Source: Pseudomonadota bacterium (GTDB lineage: Bacteria > Pseudomonadota > Gammaproteobacteria > Burkholderiales > Burkholderiaceae). From it: DNA of 32,563 nt. Shown one piece after another: positions 32,012-32,563 of the stretch. Below the pieces are notes generated by a model, which was given only the letters and a program-made list of their open reading frames with translations, made no database searches and was not told the origin of the DNA. How positions within the stretch are numbered: position 1 is the stretch's first letter; each line of letters starts with the position of its first letter. Both the position numbers and the translations under genes were made by a program. The DNA is taken from the NCBI GenBank assembly GCA_029777935.1, contig JAKORH010000031.1:1-32563 (forward strand). The letters are read 5' to 3'.

Positions 32012-32322
32012 AGCTGCTGACGCGATGCGATCAGACGTTGCAGGCCGCGCACATCGCCAACGCGCTGCGCGCCGCCGGCATCGCCTGTGAGGTGCGCAAC
32101 ACGACGCTGTCGGGCGCGATCGGCGATATCCCGTTTCTCGAATGCGCGCCGCAGGTGTGGATCGCCAGCGCCCTGGACGAAGCGCGTGCCCGCGCGCTGC
32201 TGCGCGAATTGATGCAGCCGGAGGGAGCGGTGCGGGGGCCGACGTGGCGCTGCGGAAACTGCGGCGAGGAACTCGAGCCGCAGTTCGGCGCGTGCTGGGC
32301 GTGCGGGGCGCCGCGGGGTTGA
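32008..32322 (+). CDS. DUF2007 domain protein with C-terminal zinc ribbon
   Basis: This 104-residue protein opens with a DUF2007-type ferredoxin-like domain: LLTRCDQTLQAAHIANALRAAGIACEVRN, then FLECAPQVWIASALDEARARALL. It ends with a four-cysteine ribbon (WRCGNCGEEL and CWACGAP). DUF2007 proteins are small and of unknown function, sometimes proposed to be signal transducing or PII-like. The ATG at 32008 overlaps the rsgA stop, so it is the last gene of that operon. Confidence 0.85.
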   Translation: MKLLTRCDQTLQAAHIANALRAAGIACEVRNTTLSGAIGDIPFLECAPQVWIASALDEARARALLRELMQPEGAVRGPTWRCGNCGEELEPQFGACWACGAPRG

Positions 32323-32330
32323 GGGGCACT

Positions 32331-32356
32331 GTCGCCCCGGCCTTCGCCGGGGCGAC
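32331..32356. terminator. GC-rich hairpin after the rsgA operon
   Basis: The perfect 11-bp stem GTCGCCCCGGC/GCCGGGGCGAC has a CTTC loop and lies nine bases after the DUF2007 stop. It is the short form of the repeat family at 2355 and 28708. A T-rich stretch (TTCTTATTCCATTTCT) follows a few bases later, which supports a terminator. Confidence 0.6.
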
Positions 32357-32357
32357 G

Positions 32358-32563
32358 ACCTTCTTATTCCATTTCTAATTCAATAAAGCACTAATAATCC
32401 ACGGCCAGGCGACGATCGAGCGGATCCGGTGGTGGTTGTTTTCGAGCGTCAGCAGGCTGGTGGCGAGGTGGTCTTCGAGGGCCGCGATGCTGTCGAAGAC
32501 GACGTTGTGGAAGTGCTTCTCGCGCAGCTCGTCCCAGACGTGCTCGACCGGGTTCAGCTCGGG
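32358..32563. mobile_element. End of an IS630-family insertion sequence
   Basis: The element's left boundary is somewhere between the hairpin at 32356 and the transposase stop at 32375; the AT-rich stretch there is likely the IS end. The terminal inverted repeat and the TA target duplication cannot be confirmed without the other end. Confidence 0.6.
32375..32563 (-). CDS. IS630-family transposase, C-terminal part (rest outside window)
   Basis: The last 62 codons of a DDE transposase read on the minus strand, beginning PELNPVEHVWDELREKHF and ending WPWIISALLN. The PELNPVE motif with its Glu and the following W is the third catalytic acid region of IS630/Tc1-mariner-type enzymes. The N-terminal part lies beyond the window, so intactness cannot be judged. 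This stretch is less GC-rich at its end than its neighbours. Confidence 0.85.
   Translation of the reverse strand, partial: PELNPVEHVWDELREKHFHNVVFDSIAALEDHLATSLLTLENNHHRIRSIVAWPWIISALLN

Overview
The window is high-GC chromosomal DNA (roughly 65-70% GC by eye) from a Gram-negative bacterium, most likely a betaproteobacterium of the Burkholderiales type. Three things point there: families typical of that group (DUF1631, DUF3079, DUF2007, HtpG, topoisomerase IV ParC/ParE); the order M48 protease, pterin carbinolamine dehydratase, rsgA beside orn; and abundant GC-rich hairpin repeats between genes. The assignment rests on recognised families and layout, not on a search.

Layout. 1-2348 (+): the end of a MoxR-type AAA+ ATPase, a GNAT acetyltransferase and a VWA/CoxE-like protein. 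The ATPase and VWA protein are a classic pair; the GNAT gene sits between them, bordered by hairpin repeats. 2436-6690 (-): a DUF1631 protein followed by a GspE/PilB-type ATPase with no other secretion genes beside it. 6830-10096 (-): htpG with a very good sigma-32 promoter, then a DNA-deoxyinosine-glycosylase-like gene whose start lies in a repeat, then a spermidine-synthase-like protein. 10201-10908 (+): an ETHE1-type persulfide dioxygenase, divergent from htpG.

10912-18032: a MocR/PdxR-type regulator (-) diverges from a run of plus-strand genes: a threonine-dehydratase-like PLP enzyme, a LysE exporter, a PLP aminotransferase, a GST, an EamA transporter and a PhzF-like protein. The shared promoter region has a tandem direct repeat typical of MocR operators. 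I read the first three structural genes as a PLP/amino-acid catabolism and export unit. The last three form a second, translationally coupled chain. 18039-19720 (-): a CopD-like membrane protein and an NAPE-PLD-like metallo-hydrolase, the latter three bases behind parC.

19724-28196 (-): the two topoisomerase IV subunits, parC and parE, separated by a zinc-finger methyltransferase, a small DUF3079 protein and a PAS-GGDEF-EAL signalling protein. The promoter/leader/start segment of parC is duplicated (about 83% over 63 bp) in front of the methyltransferase. parE has an inverted pair of DnaA boxes upstream and lies back to back with a tRNA-Arg(CCU). After the tRNA come a large nested inverted repeat, a perfect 73-bp direct repeat and a palindromic intergenic element. 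28848-32322: orn (-) divergent from M48 protease, pterin dehydratase, rsgA and a DUF2007 protein, the last three tightly spaced or overlapping. The window ends in the C-terminus of an IS630-family transposase.

I found no CRISPR array, prophage, toxin-antitoxin or clear defence system. The most unusual material is in the non-coding DNA: hairpin repeats that supply ribosome binding sites, a start codon and a protein C-terminus; the duplicated parC leader; the tRNA-proximal tandem repeat; and the MocR operator array.
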